This document shows positions 10,707-21,356 of a stretch of DNA of 53,953 nucleotides, one piece after another. The DNA comes from Bimuria novae-zelandiae CBS 107.79 (lineage: Eukaryota; Ascomycota; Dothideomycetes; Pleosporales; Didymosphaeriaceae). The stretch lies in the NCBI GenBank assembly GCA_010015655.1, contig ML976795.1, positions 63,522 through 117,474 of the forward strand, written 5' to 3'. The position numbers were made by a program, and so were the translations under genes. The number at the start of each line of letters is the position of its first letter. The first letter of the stretch is position 1. The notes beneath the pieces are model-generated. The model saw only the letters and a program-made list of their open reading frames with translations, searched no databases and was not told where the DNA came from.

Positions 10707-13700
10707 GGTTCCTCGCTAGTTCTTACGTATTATAGCTTTCTAACTATCCTTCTTATTTTACTAGGTACTTATGCTAACGTCTAATCTTTTATAGATTTCT
10801 AATTACTTTAACCTTATACTCCTTATCTTTAAGTTTAAGTTATATTTAGTTTAGCGTTTAGTGGTGCTAGTTCTAATAATAATTTATGGAAGACTAGGTA
10901 GATACGTATATTTATAAATAATTATAGTTTAAAATTTACTAGTCTTCTAACCTTTTAAATTTTAAATAGTCCTTTTTAAAGGTTATTTAGTTTTTTACTT
11001 AGCCTTATTATCTTAAAATTTTCCTAAGAGGAGGACTTTACCCCCCTTTTTAAAAGTTAGTCCCTTAATTTTTTTTATTTACTTATTTCGCTATTTGCTC
11101 GTTGCGTTGCGTAATATTCTAGTATAATATTTTATATAGATCTTGTATAAGTTTGGCTTTATTAGCTACGTTCTTTATAATGCTTTAGATGTCTAATAGG
11201 TCCTGGTGAGTCGTAGGCTTACGCCTATAGTTAGTATAGTATAGCGAGTACCTTGTAGTTGCCGATCTTGCGCTGTTATATGCTAGTTAAGCTATTAATA
11301 ATAGCTTAACCTAATTATCCTAAAGCTTATTTACGTATATTTAAAAGTATTATTCTAACGTCTAATTAGTGCGTTCTATTTAGCTATCTATTTTAAGATA
11401 GAAGCTTGTTATAAGCTTATACTTAATTCTTAATTTAGCTGTAAATATAGTCTAATATAATAATGTAAATATTTTAGCCTTATCTATAATAAATTTATCG
11501 GGTTATCTAACCTGTAATATTAGTTTTTATTTTACTATATAGTCTAGTTCTTCTGCTAATATAGCTTCTTTAATTAGTATAAACCTTAACTCCTTAGTAA
11601 GTTAATAAATTATAACTAAAATTAAGTTATAGGGATCCTTATTCCCTAGTGCTAGTAATACTAGTAGTTTTATAATAAAGTCTATAGTTACACTAGACTA
11701 TAGTCTTAGGGGTGGCTTTAGTAGCTATAAGAGGCTATAGGGCTTATGTCTCTTAGGTTTATTTTTATAACAGGCTAAATAGTTGCTTAGTACTTTTATA
11801 CTACCTAGCTTAGCCTAGGGATAGCATATTCGTTCGCGATTTAACGCGTTATTTTAGCGATTCTTAGGTATCCTTAGTCCTTATCCTTATATAGCTTTTT
11901 AATTAGTAGCGAAGCTACTTACTTACTAATTTAAATATAGTTTTAGTAGTCTCGTGCCACTATTTTTATAGCTTAGTAAAGATTATACGCTTAGTAATCC
12001 TTGTCTATAAGTCTATTATAATTCTATATCCTATCTATAGCTAGCCTATAATAGATAAAATCTACGCGTTGCACTTCTAGTGCTAGCGTAAGCTATATTT
12101 TATTATAGTAAAGGATTCTATTCTTCGCATAAGTTAGGATTATAATATAATTACCTCTATTATATTCTTTTATAAGATCTAATTATTTACTAAGTACGTC
12201 TATTATAGCGTTTATATTCCCTAGTAAATACGTAATATAAAAGTTAAATTCTACTATCTATTTAAACTATCTAGCCTGTTATTAATTAAGCTTTTTAGTT
12301 ATTGTGAAGCGTGTTAGATTAAGGTAATTAAAGAATACCTTTATTTAGTACTTAGCTTTTTTAAGTTACGCTTCCTATTACTTAAAATAGTTAATAATTA
12401 TTAGTAGTTCTTTATTATAAATCTTATAGTTAAGCTTTACCCCTAAGAGTTTTCTTACGTAATAGAAGACTAGTCTTTATATCTTATTATTATATTCTTG
12501 TAAGAGTATGGCCTCTAACGCGTAATTTAATGCGTTTGTGTAGATAAAATATTGCCGCTTGGGGTTATATATCTATAATAGGGGTGCTGTTAGGAATAGG
12601 CGCTTTAACTATTTAAAAGCTTCCTTCTCTGCCTTTTATAGAGGTCGCTATTTTCCTATCTTTATAAGTTCTATTAGTAGAGCGGTAACCTTTAAGTAGT
12701 TCCTAATAAATTTGCGATAAAAGTTAGTAAAGCCTAAAAAAAAATTAGATATTTTTTATTAATTCTAATAGTAGCTATTCTTTTATTATTATAATTTTCT
12801 TTAGATCTATTTTAACACCTTCCTAGGATATTATAAATCCCAGATATTCCGTTTTCGTAACATAGAATTCACATTTCTTAGGGTGTAAGAGTAATCTATA
12901 CTCTTATAGTTTTTATAATACTTTGCGAATATGTTCCTTATATTCTTCTAGTGTTCTACTTAAGTATATTAATATGTTATTAAGGTATACCGTGCAGAAT
13001 ACATCTAAGTATTTATATAATACTTGATTTATTAGCTTCTAGAAGGTTACTAGTGCGTTAGTTAGTCTTATTAGTATAATTATATACTTAAAGAGGCTAT
13101 ATTGCGTATAAAAGGCCGTTTTTTATTCGTAGCCCTTTACTATTTAAATCCTATAGAATCTATTCTAAATATTAAATTTTATAAACCACTTAGCTCCTTA
13201 GAGTTAATCTATAAGCTCCGTTATTAGGGGTAATAAATAGCAGTTTTTAACTATAATAGCATTTAGCTATTTATAATCTATATAGAGTTATAGCCTGCCG
13301 TCTTTTTTGCGAATAAAAAGTATAGGAAAGGCTATAGGGCTCTAACTAAGTCTTTACTTCTCTAAGCGTAGATTTTTCTATATTAGCTCTTTTAACTCTT
13401 TTTTTTTATTTATAGGTAAGAGGCCTTAGGTGTTTTAGCTATAGCTTAGCTCCTTCTACTAGTAGTATCTTATAATCCTACTTCTTATATTTAGGCAGGA
13501 CGGTCTCGTCGTGCTCTTTAAATAGGTCTATAAATTCCTTATATTCCTCTAATAGACCTAGGTTGTCTAGGATTATCTTAGCCTCTTAGACCTATATATA
13601 GTACACCTATCTTAGGTGTTACTTTAAGATCCTGTCTATCTTATATACTAATATTTTTTGTATCTTAGATAGTTAGTTCCTTTTTTTTATTTAAGGTTAA

Positions 13701-16137
13701 AGAGTTTCCCTTTCGCCAGGGCTTGCCTAAGCTATTACTAGTAGGTCTTAGGGAAGGATTATTTATTTAATCTAGTCTATTTATAGATTATGTTATTTTA
13801 ACTATTTATATCTTATAATAGCTTCGATATCTCCTATTTTTATAATAGTAAAAACATATTAGCTCTCTAGGCCTTTTATATTAACTTGTACTAGCGCTAT
13901 CTTAAGCTGTAGCTAACTATTACTATATCCTTATAACTAGGTCTTATTTATAAGTCCTATCTGCAGCAGTGTCTTCTTATTATAATATAGTATATTATAT
14001 TTTTTAACTACTTAAGGGGTAATTAGACACGCGTCTACTCCTAAGTTAATAAGTGCTATAATATAATGCCTATATACTATAATATTCTTAATTAAGCGTT
14101 TCTTAATTTAGCGAGTGTCTACTTAATAAGCTATAATAATTACACTATTACTAGTATAGCTTATTACTTAGTAATAATTTAGTTTTTTAAGTCTTCTAAC
14201 TTATTTTAGATCCCTTATAAGGCTTCTATTTCTAAGATCTAATCCTTAAGTTAGACTAACTTTAAGACTTCCTTAATCCTGTACTATTTATATTATTATT
14301 AATATAAGGCGTAAGTCTCTCTAATCCTATTAGGCTTATATACTCCCTAATTCCTATATTATAGGTAATTTAGAGTAAGGCATTTATTCTAGGCTAATAT
14401 ACTATATTCTAAGTAGTTATTAAAGAAGGCTGCCTCCTCTTACAGGCTTAGGTATATAAAGTACTATAGGTTATATTAATTTTATTTAATTATTAGGTAG
14501 TTTGCGTCTTTTCCTAACTACATGCTTTTTATTATTATACTAGTGTCTTAAGGATCTAGGCCTTAAGGGAACTAGCCTGTCTTAAATTTTTATTATCTAT
14601 ATAGTTTATAGGTAATATTAAAGCATTAATACTAGCTATTCTATTTATAGTACTTAGCCTAATAGACTAGAAAGTATTTATAGTAATTATTTAGTACGCT
14701 GTACTAGCTTTTCTTTAGCCTATAATACTCTAAGCCTCTTAGAAAATAGGAGGCCTTAACTCTAGCCTTAGAGTGCTGTTAGCATCCTTTTCGTGTGTAT
14801 TACCACTATTTGGCGTATTTATGTCGTTCCAGTACCGTAATCTAGCGTAGGAAATGCTTCGGGGGTCCTTGTAGTTTCTTAGCCAGCCAATAGGCGTCCC
14901 ATGCGTGTGCCCCTTGGACGACTACTTTTGCCTCACACTGAGACGCTTGGTGCAGGGTACTGCTGCAAATCCAGCAGGTGTCGTCTGCCAGTCGCTGGAA
15001 GATCTAGTATTCAGGGAGGGTTTTCCGTTCCTCCTCCTCTTCTATTGGTTCCGGGATTTCCTGCGTGAGGTTCACTTCGTCAGCTTCTGCCGGCGTAAGG
15101 GTGGTTATAGCTACTCGTAAGAGGTTAGTCGTATTAACCTTAGTCTCCTGACCTTCACAGTCCTTGGCGAAGTGGCCTTGCTTGCCACACTAGAGGCAGG
15201 CCTTATCTTTAAACCTCCGTTCTCGCTCTTCCTGCGAGATGCTGCTTCGACCCTGGTAGCCCTTCTTAGGTTTGTACGGCTGCTTTCCCCTGCCGTTTTT
15301 CTTTTTGTACCATCGGGCTTTGTTGGTTATGATGACATCTCCGTCCCTGTCTCTTCCTGCGGGCCTGGATCTAGTCTCTTTTCTAGTGATTAGCCAGGTG
15401 CTATGCTGCTTCTCTAGCTTGCGCTTGTATAGGCGATTATTTACTTTAATAGTATCATTTATAAGCTTTTCTAGATCGTCTACCTTTCTTTAGTAAACTA
15501 GTTTATCCTTAACTAACTCCTTTAGTTTATTATAGTAGGTAATTATAAGTAGGGCTTCTCCCTATTTGTTAAGTTCTACTATAATTTATTTAAACTCTAG
15601 TATATAAAGTACTACTAATTTCTCCTAATGTAGGCATTAGAGGCGTATTTTAGCTTAATATCTTTTATTAATAGTACTAAATATTCCTTTCATAGCCATA
15701 TAAAAAGATTTCTAGTCCTTAAAAGTATCTTTAGTAGCGTCTAAATTATAATCTTCTAGTTTGCTACACTTAAGAAAGTTATTAATTATTAGCCTAGCCT
15801 ATATAACTACTTTATCTTATATATTTATGTAAGTAACTAAAATCTTATTTTATTTTATATTAAACCTTCTTAGGTTATAGCAAATAAATAGTTTTATCTA
15901 AGTTAGGAACGTTCCTGGGTAGCCCTTCTTAGAGTAAGGTTTAGGCTTTAAAACCTTTAGTTAATATTTTGCATCTTCTTATTTACTTATTTTTTTATTT
16001 ATCTAGTTAATAATTTCCTATAGCTAGGCTATTTAAGCTACTTATTTAATAACTATTTTTTTTAGAATCTTTTCCTTAGGTGCTAGAGCTATAGTAGTTA
16101 AACTAAGTCTTGCTATTATACTATAGGGTAGTTAAAG
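10707..16137 (-). pseudogene. LTR-C gag-pol, RIP-degraded with an intact GC-rich Gag island
   Basis: Read from right to left. In Gag, a zinc knuckle of the form CxxCGKQGHFAKDC (about 15155-15205) is interrupted by one TAG; the surrounding island (14770-15440) is almost free of RIP and continues with LRVAITTLTPAEADEVNL. Reverse transcriptase lies at about 12800-13300: VYLNNILIY at the YLDD site (both Asp to Asn), then EEYKEHIRKVL, HPKKCEFYV and EYLGFIIS. Integrase lies toward 10.8-12.2 kb. Many stops prevent expression. Confidence 0.85.
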
Positions 16138-16585
16138 TGTTATAAAGCTCTTACATCTTATTTTAATTTAAGTTAGAGTAGTAAGGTATTATAGTACTTT
16201 ATAAATTATTTAATAGTATAAATTAATGCGACACTTAGCGCGAGGCTAAATAATTTAATTTTATAATAAAATAAGATAACTATTAGTTTATATAGGAGAA
16301 TGTACTTGCATAGAAGATATATAAGTTAACTATAAGGAGCATAATAAAGGAAATCGTCTTATATATATATCCTCCTTATCCTATAGAATCCTATAATGTC
16401 TTATATCCTGGTATCGTGGGATCCCATGGGATTTTCTAGGACGTCACGTGATTGGGGTCACGTGGTCCTATGGTGTCCCATGGTCTTGGCGTCTGGGACA
16501 GTCTGGGACATTACGTAAGCCTGAGGTGGGGCCCGGATGCCGTCATAAGGCTCGTCGTCCCGCCGTCAACTTCTGGACCGTAACA
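16138..16585 (-). repeat. LTR-C 5' LTR (right copy)
   Basis: 448 bp, matching 9632-10079. The R-U5 half (16138-16380) is heavily C-to-T mutated while the U3 half keeps its CpA sites, including CACGTG at 16445-16450 and 16459-16464. Confidence 0.93.
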
Positions 16586-17675
16586 TATATATTCTCGTAG
16601 AGTTATAAGTTAGGTATCCCTAATTATTCTAATCCTTTATCGTAGATATTAACTTGTTTAATAGCGTTTACTACCTACTATTCTTCGTTGGTTGTTTCTT
16701 CTTTATTAACGATTAGTACGTTTAGCTGCTAGGTAATTTTATTCTTAGATCTATCGTTCCTGGCTATGTGGCCTAGTTTACCACATGTAAAGTATTTACG
16801 CGTCTTAGTCCCCGATCGTTAGGTTCTATCTAAGATACGTTAGTTAGGCTTTTAGAAGCCTATAGCCTTTCCTGTTCCCTTTTCTAGGTTATTAAACTAG
16901 ATATTTTTTATAAATTAGGGCTTATAGTAGTTACGTTACTAGTAGCGAGGTATTTTTAGTAGCGCCCTATAAACTATAGGTATTTATTATTTAAAAGTAG
17001 CGTTTTTTAGATTCTTGCGGAACTCTTCTTATAAGGCAAACTACTCCCTATTAATATAAATAGTCTCTTTATATAGTTCCTCTAAAGTCTTTATTTTTAT
17101 ATTATTATATAAAAGTTCCTCGTGCACGTTGCGTTTAAGGTCTTATTTATATATTATTTTAAAAAATTTATCCTCTTAGTTAAGTTATATAGCGTACTTG
17201 CGGAAATTAGCTACGTATTTAGCTATAGATTAGTGTTAGCGAATTATTTAGATCGCTTATTTTATAATAGTAGTTTTATTAATAATTCTAAATATTTATT
17301 AAAAATATATTTTAAAGTTATTATAGTCCTTAATAATATTAATTGCATTAGCATGTTTATTAATATATTCCTTATTTTTATTATCGTAATCTATATCTAA
17401 GTACTTAACTAGGTAAGGGTAGATTTATTCTTTAGCACTTCCTTGCATATAAGTTATAGTAAAGATAACTTTATTTTTATTTTTAAAGTCTTAGTTTTAA
17501 TTAAAGAAGTAGAGGTCTAGCTATAACAGCTAGGTGTTAAGGAGAGTATAATTATTATTATATAAGTTAGGTTTATATCCCTTATTCTTGCCATCCCCTA
17601 TAGGGGTGACATAGTTATCTAAAGCTATAGAAGAGGTAGGGGTCCTAGTAGTACTTATATTAAGGATATTTAAGA
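16586..17675 (-). pseudogene. LTR-B gag, RIP-degraded
   Basis: Minus-strand gag beginning just inside the 5' LTR. The leader and N-terminus (around 17620-17660) match LTR-D's start region, including the stretch ccctataggggatggcaag. A zinc knuckle near 16750-16810 reads YFTCGKLGHIAR, corresponding to CFICDKPGHIAR of LTR-D. Numerous TAA/TAG codons. LTR-C inserted downstream of this knuckle. Confidence 0.85.
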
Positions 17676-18084
17676 TATTAAGATCCCTAGAGGTAGCTAG
17701 TCCCTAAGGGCTAAAGTTAGTTCTTAGGTAAGAATACTAGTAAGATAAAAAAAGGTTATAGTAATAGCTTACGCTTATTACTAGGGCGTTAATGTTAAAG
17801 GTGTATAAAGTATAATTAAATTAACAAGATTGCTTATTTAGATCTAAACGATAAATTAATAAATAGGTTAAACACAATAATAGAAGGCTATTATCGCGTT
17901 CCTATATATACGTGGTCTAGACTGCTCGCTGGCGAGCGCTCTCTGCCGAGCGCTCTCTACAGAGCAGTCACGTGACTTAGCGCCATGCGGCGTAGCACGC
18001 GAAATAACCAGTTATTCGTAGCGAATAATATAAGGGGTTAAGTACAAAACCGGCACAGCCTTCCTAGGATCTCAGATCCTAACA
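17676..18084 (-). repeat. LTR-B 5' LTR (right copy)
   Basis: 409 bp; aligns with 4318-4726 over its full length. U3 (about 17900-18084) is well preserved with GTCACGTGACTGCTC complement at 17962-17976; R-U5 is strongly RIP-mutated. Confidence 0.92.
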
Positions 18085-18946
18085 TTCTACTCGTAAAGTT
18101 ATTATTATTAATTACTATACCTCTTTAAAGAGTAAGACTACTATTACTTTAGGCCTTATTACTTTTTCTTTTAAGGCTGTTTAGCTCTTAGAGCATATTA
18201 CTATTATAATTAAAAAGACTTCTAACCTTCTTTAAATTTATGCTACTAACTTTAAAGCATTCTATTAAAAGTGTAAAAACCTTTTTATAAGTTCCTTTTA
18301 AATAATAAAGCTATCTTTTAAGGCTAATATTATATAGCTCTCTAGCAAGTTCGTAGTAGTAGATAAGGGTATTATAATAGATAATTTTTAAATAATAGAT
18401 AATATTCTCGCGGGAGCTAATATGCATACTTAAGTCTACTAAGGCTTACGCTAGTAGCTTTAGGCTATTATAATTAAAAAGTACTTAAGTAAAGAGGATA
18501 ATAGCTTCCTTAACCCTAATAGTATATTAGAGGGCGGAGAAGTAGACCTAAATATTATTAAAAAAAGTTTTACTATTTTTTTAGTAACTAAAAATATTTT
18601 TTTTACTTAGTTCTTTTTTCCTTCTTACTTTAGTTTACTTCTAAGGCTTACTTTTTTTATAAGGATTATTCTTTATTATTATAGGAATTATTTAGTTCCC
18701 TTATTATTCTTAGTAGTTTTAAGGGTTTTTTAAGTTATTTTTTTAAGATTTCTTCTTAACTTTTTTCCCTAATACTTAACTTTATCCCTTAATAATGTTG
18801 TTCCTACCCTTATCTTAGATACCTTTATTTAGCTAGGTTTTTTAACTTAGTAAGGTAGGCATTATAGAGCCTTCTTTAGGCCTTAATAAAAGCTAATTTA
18901 GGGGATATCGCGATAGAATCCTATTAAGAGTTTTTTATTATTATTT
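18085..18946. other. LTR-A internal segment between LTR-B and LTR-D insertions
   Basis: Continuation of LTR-A 3' of its chromodomain region. The first 450 bp read on the plus strand in one frame broken only by TAA/TAG codons (for example LSSKFVVVDKGIII, ILAGANMHT, YLSKEDNSFLNPNSILEG), which would be antisense to gag-pol. The last 350 bp give a lysine/glutamine-rich frame on the minus strand. I recognise neither. Low-complexity AT-rich sequence can keep such frames open, so coding status is uncertain. Confidence 0.45.
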
Positions 18947-19425
18947 TGTTAAGATCCAATCTTACAGACACTTGGCTAGGCTCCAGGACGCCTATGGTCT
19001 ACAGGTGACCAATAAAGGCGCAGTACCAGGAGGTCACGTGACTGCTCGACGTGCTCGACTCGAGTAAGTCGAGCAGACGCAGGAGCCAAGACATCTGCTC
19101 GCTATGCTCGACTCGAGTAAGTCGAGCAGACGCAGGAGCCAAGACATCTGCTCGCTATGCTCGCTTCGAGCATGTCGAGCAGGAGAAGTATATAGGAACG
19201 CAAGGAGGAGTCTCTTCTACTTATGTTTAACCTATTTATTAATCTATTATTTAGATCTGAGTAAGCAACCTTATTAATTTAATTATGCTATACACACCTT
19301 TAATACTAACGCCCCTAGTAACACGCGCAAGCTATTACTACCACCCTCTCTTATCCTACTAGTATTCCTGCCCGAGAACCAACCTTAGCCCCTTAGGGAT
19401 TAGCTATCTCTTTAGGATCTTAACA
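18947..19425 (+). repeat. LTR-D 5' LTR
   Basis: 479 bp. U3 contains GTCACGTGACTGCTC (19033-19047), two copies of a 53-bp unit, palindromes of the GTCGAG/CTCGAC type and a TATATAGG box near 19188. R-U5 from about 19215 aligns with LTR-B. Confidence 0.94.
19052..19157 (+). repeat. 53-bp tandem duplication in LTR-D 5' U3
   Basis: Unit 1 is 19052-19104 and unit 2 is 19105-19157, each starting TGCTCGACTCGAGTAAG and containing GACGCAGGAGCCAAGACATC. The 3' LTR has one unit only. Each unit carries a GTCGAGCAG palindrome arm, so copy number changes the hairpin content of the promoter. Confidence 0.9.
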
Positions 19426-19472
19426 TCTTAAACACCCTTAATATAAATACTAATAGGACCCCTACCTCTTCC

Positions 19473-21356
19473 ATGGCTTCGGATAACCATGTCACCCCTA
19501 TAGGGGATGGCAAGAACAAGGCACACAAACCCGACTTGTATAACGGTAATCGTACCCTCCTCGATACATGGCTCTTACAGCTAGACCTCTATTTCTTCAA
19601 CCAGAACTAAGACCTTAAAGATAAAAAGAAGGTTATCTTCGCTGCAACCTACATGCGAGGAAGCGCTAAAGAATAAATCTATCCTTACTTAGTTAAGTAC
19701 TTAGACATGGACCACGATAATAAAGATAAGGAGTATATTAATAAGCATGCCAATGCAATTAACATTATTAAGGACTATGATAACTTTAAGATATGCCTTT
19801 AATAAATATTTGGAATTGCTAATAAAATAGCTATTACTAGACAAGCAATCCAAACAGTTCGCTAACACTAATCTATAGCTAAATACACGGCCGAGTTCCG
19901 CAAGTACGCAGTGTAACTTAACTAAGAGGATAAATCTCTTAAGATAATATATAAATAAGGCCTTAAACGTAATGTGCGTAAGGAACTCCTGCGTAGTAGT
20001 GCAAAGATAGAGACCTTAGAAGAACTATATAAAGAGACTATTCGCATTAATAGGGAGTGGTTCGCTTTGCAAGAAGAGTTCCGTAGGAACCTAAGGAATG
20101 CTAGTTTCGGACGATAGGCACCTATAGTCTACAGGGCACTACTAAAAGCACCTTAACGCCAGCAACGCAACTACTACAGACCCTAACCTATAGAAGATGT
20201 CTAGTTTAATAACCTGGAAAAGGGAACAGGAAAGGCTATAGGCTTTCGAAAGCCTAACCAACGTATCTTAGATAGAACCCGACGACAGGGGACTAAGACG
20301 CGTAAATGCTTTATATGTGATAAACCAGGCCATATAGCCAGGAACTGCAGATCTAAGAACAAGATTATCAGGCAGCTAAACGTACTAACCGTCGACAAAA
20401 AAGAAACCACCGACGAAGAATGGCAGGTAATAGACGCCATTAAATAGATTAACATCCACGACAAAGAATTAGAGCGATTAGAATTACCTAACTTACGACT
20501 CTACGAGGATGCACACAAAAGTTCGGACAAAAAAGGAAAGGAGAAGGAACTAATACCTCAATCTCTTACGCCTTACCCTAGCTAGAACAAACTAGTCACT
20601 AGCAAGACGACAAACGTTTTTAACTTCTTAGAAAAATACTAACTAAGGGAAGGAGACTTTAGGTTTATGGCGATAGAACGACAAGACTACGCAGAAGCAT
20701 TTTTCCACGCTTACTAACCTAACCTAGTTAGTAAAGCAGCACGAGAAATGGCGGACCACCGCTACGCCTACGAAGACCCTAAGAAGAAGTACCTAAACAA
20801 AAGCCTAAACTACGAACTATAGTACAACCTAGACCACCGCAATCCTACGCATAAGACCATACAATAGACCCTCTATGGAGAAGATTAATATACCATTTAT
20901 TACTAAGCCAAGGAATATAGCTACTTTCCCCGAACATATCAACAATATAGATAGGAGTGGTTTAACTACCCTATCGCCCACTATGACGTTCACCTCTAGG
21001 ATAAGCGCGAAACGCGATACTTTCCGCACCTTAACTAAGCACTAAACTAAGTAATATTACTACTAGTTAATAGAAAATGCGCATTAGATAAATAGTAAAC
21101 ATGCTTACACCCTAATTGCGAGGAACACAAAGAGCAAAAAGGAAAGCATGGGTTTAATCGTATACTAAAAGGGACTACGACCCTTAGGATTGAAATGGTA
21201 ACGAAGGAAGAAGACGGTGAAGCTCTCCTAAAAGAGGCCTAGTAGTAGCCTTAGGAGAAGAAGAAGGAAGGACACCTTAAGCCTATAAAGCCACCTATAG
21301 AAAAGATATCTTTTTTAGACCTAGGCTTAGGCGGGAAAACGCCTTTAAAGAACTAA
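19473..21356 (+). pseudogene. LTR-D gag
   Basis: The start ATG at 19473 gives MASDNHVTPIGDGKNK. The frame continues for about 627 codons with TAA/TAG interruptions only. An N-terminal capsid-like region holds LDTWLLQLDLYFF and TYMRGSAKE; the CCHC zinc knuckle CFICDKPGHIARNC is intact at 20307-20348. Further downstream is a region with CEEHKEQKGKHG, possibly a second metal-binding site, before pol takes over in the -1 frame. Gag would assemble the cytoplasmic virus-like particle. Multiple stops inactivate it. Confidence 0.85.

Larger units (their letters stand above)
9632..16585 (-). mobile_element. LTR-C: Ty3/gypsy retrotransposon inserted in LTR-B
   Basis: Two 448-bp LTRs (9632-10079, 16138-16585) start TGTTAT and end TAACA, flanked by tatat at 9627-9631 and 16586-16590. 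A polypyrimidine tract after the left LTR and a Gag zinc knuckle near the right LTR place gag-pol on the minus strand. Total length is 6954 bp, full size. The internal region is AT-rich except for a GC-rich island at about 14770-15440. The family differs from LTR-B/D: its LTR sequence is unrelated and contains several CCCATGG-type and CACGTG motifs. Confidence 0.93.
4318..18084 (-). mobile_element. LTR-B: Ty3/gypsy chromovirus inserted in LTR-A, itself split by LTR-C
   Basis: Identical-length 409-bp LTRs (4318-4726, 17676-18084) begin TGTTAAGATCC (TATTAAGATCC on the right) and end TAACA/TAATA. The target duplication is ttcta at 18085-18089 and tttta at 4313-4317, one C-to-T change apart. A polypyrimidine tract lies just inside the left LTR, so the element is on the minus strand: gag at 16586-17675, pol at 4727-9631, with LTR-C between them. 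Without LTR-C it is about 6.8 kb. Gag, 5' leader, reverse transcriptase and R-U5 closely match LTR-D, so both are one family. Confidence 0.92.

Noticed and set aside
14905..15493. Plus-strand ORFs of 71-73 codons in LTR-C
   Set aside because: They lie opposite the GC-rich gag island; the minus strand carries the CCHC zinc knuckle, so these are shadows.
17122..17400. 92-codon plus-strand ORF
   Set aside because: AT-rich hydrophobic translation opposite LTR-B gag; an effect of RIP composition.
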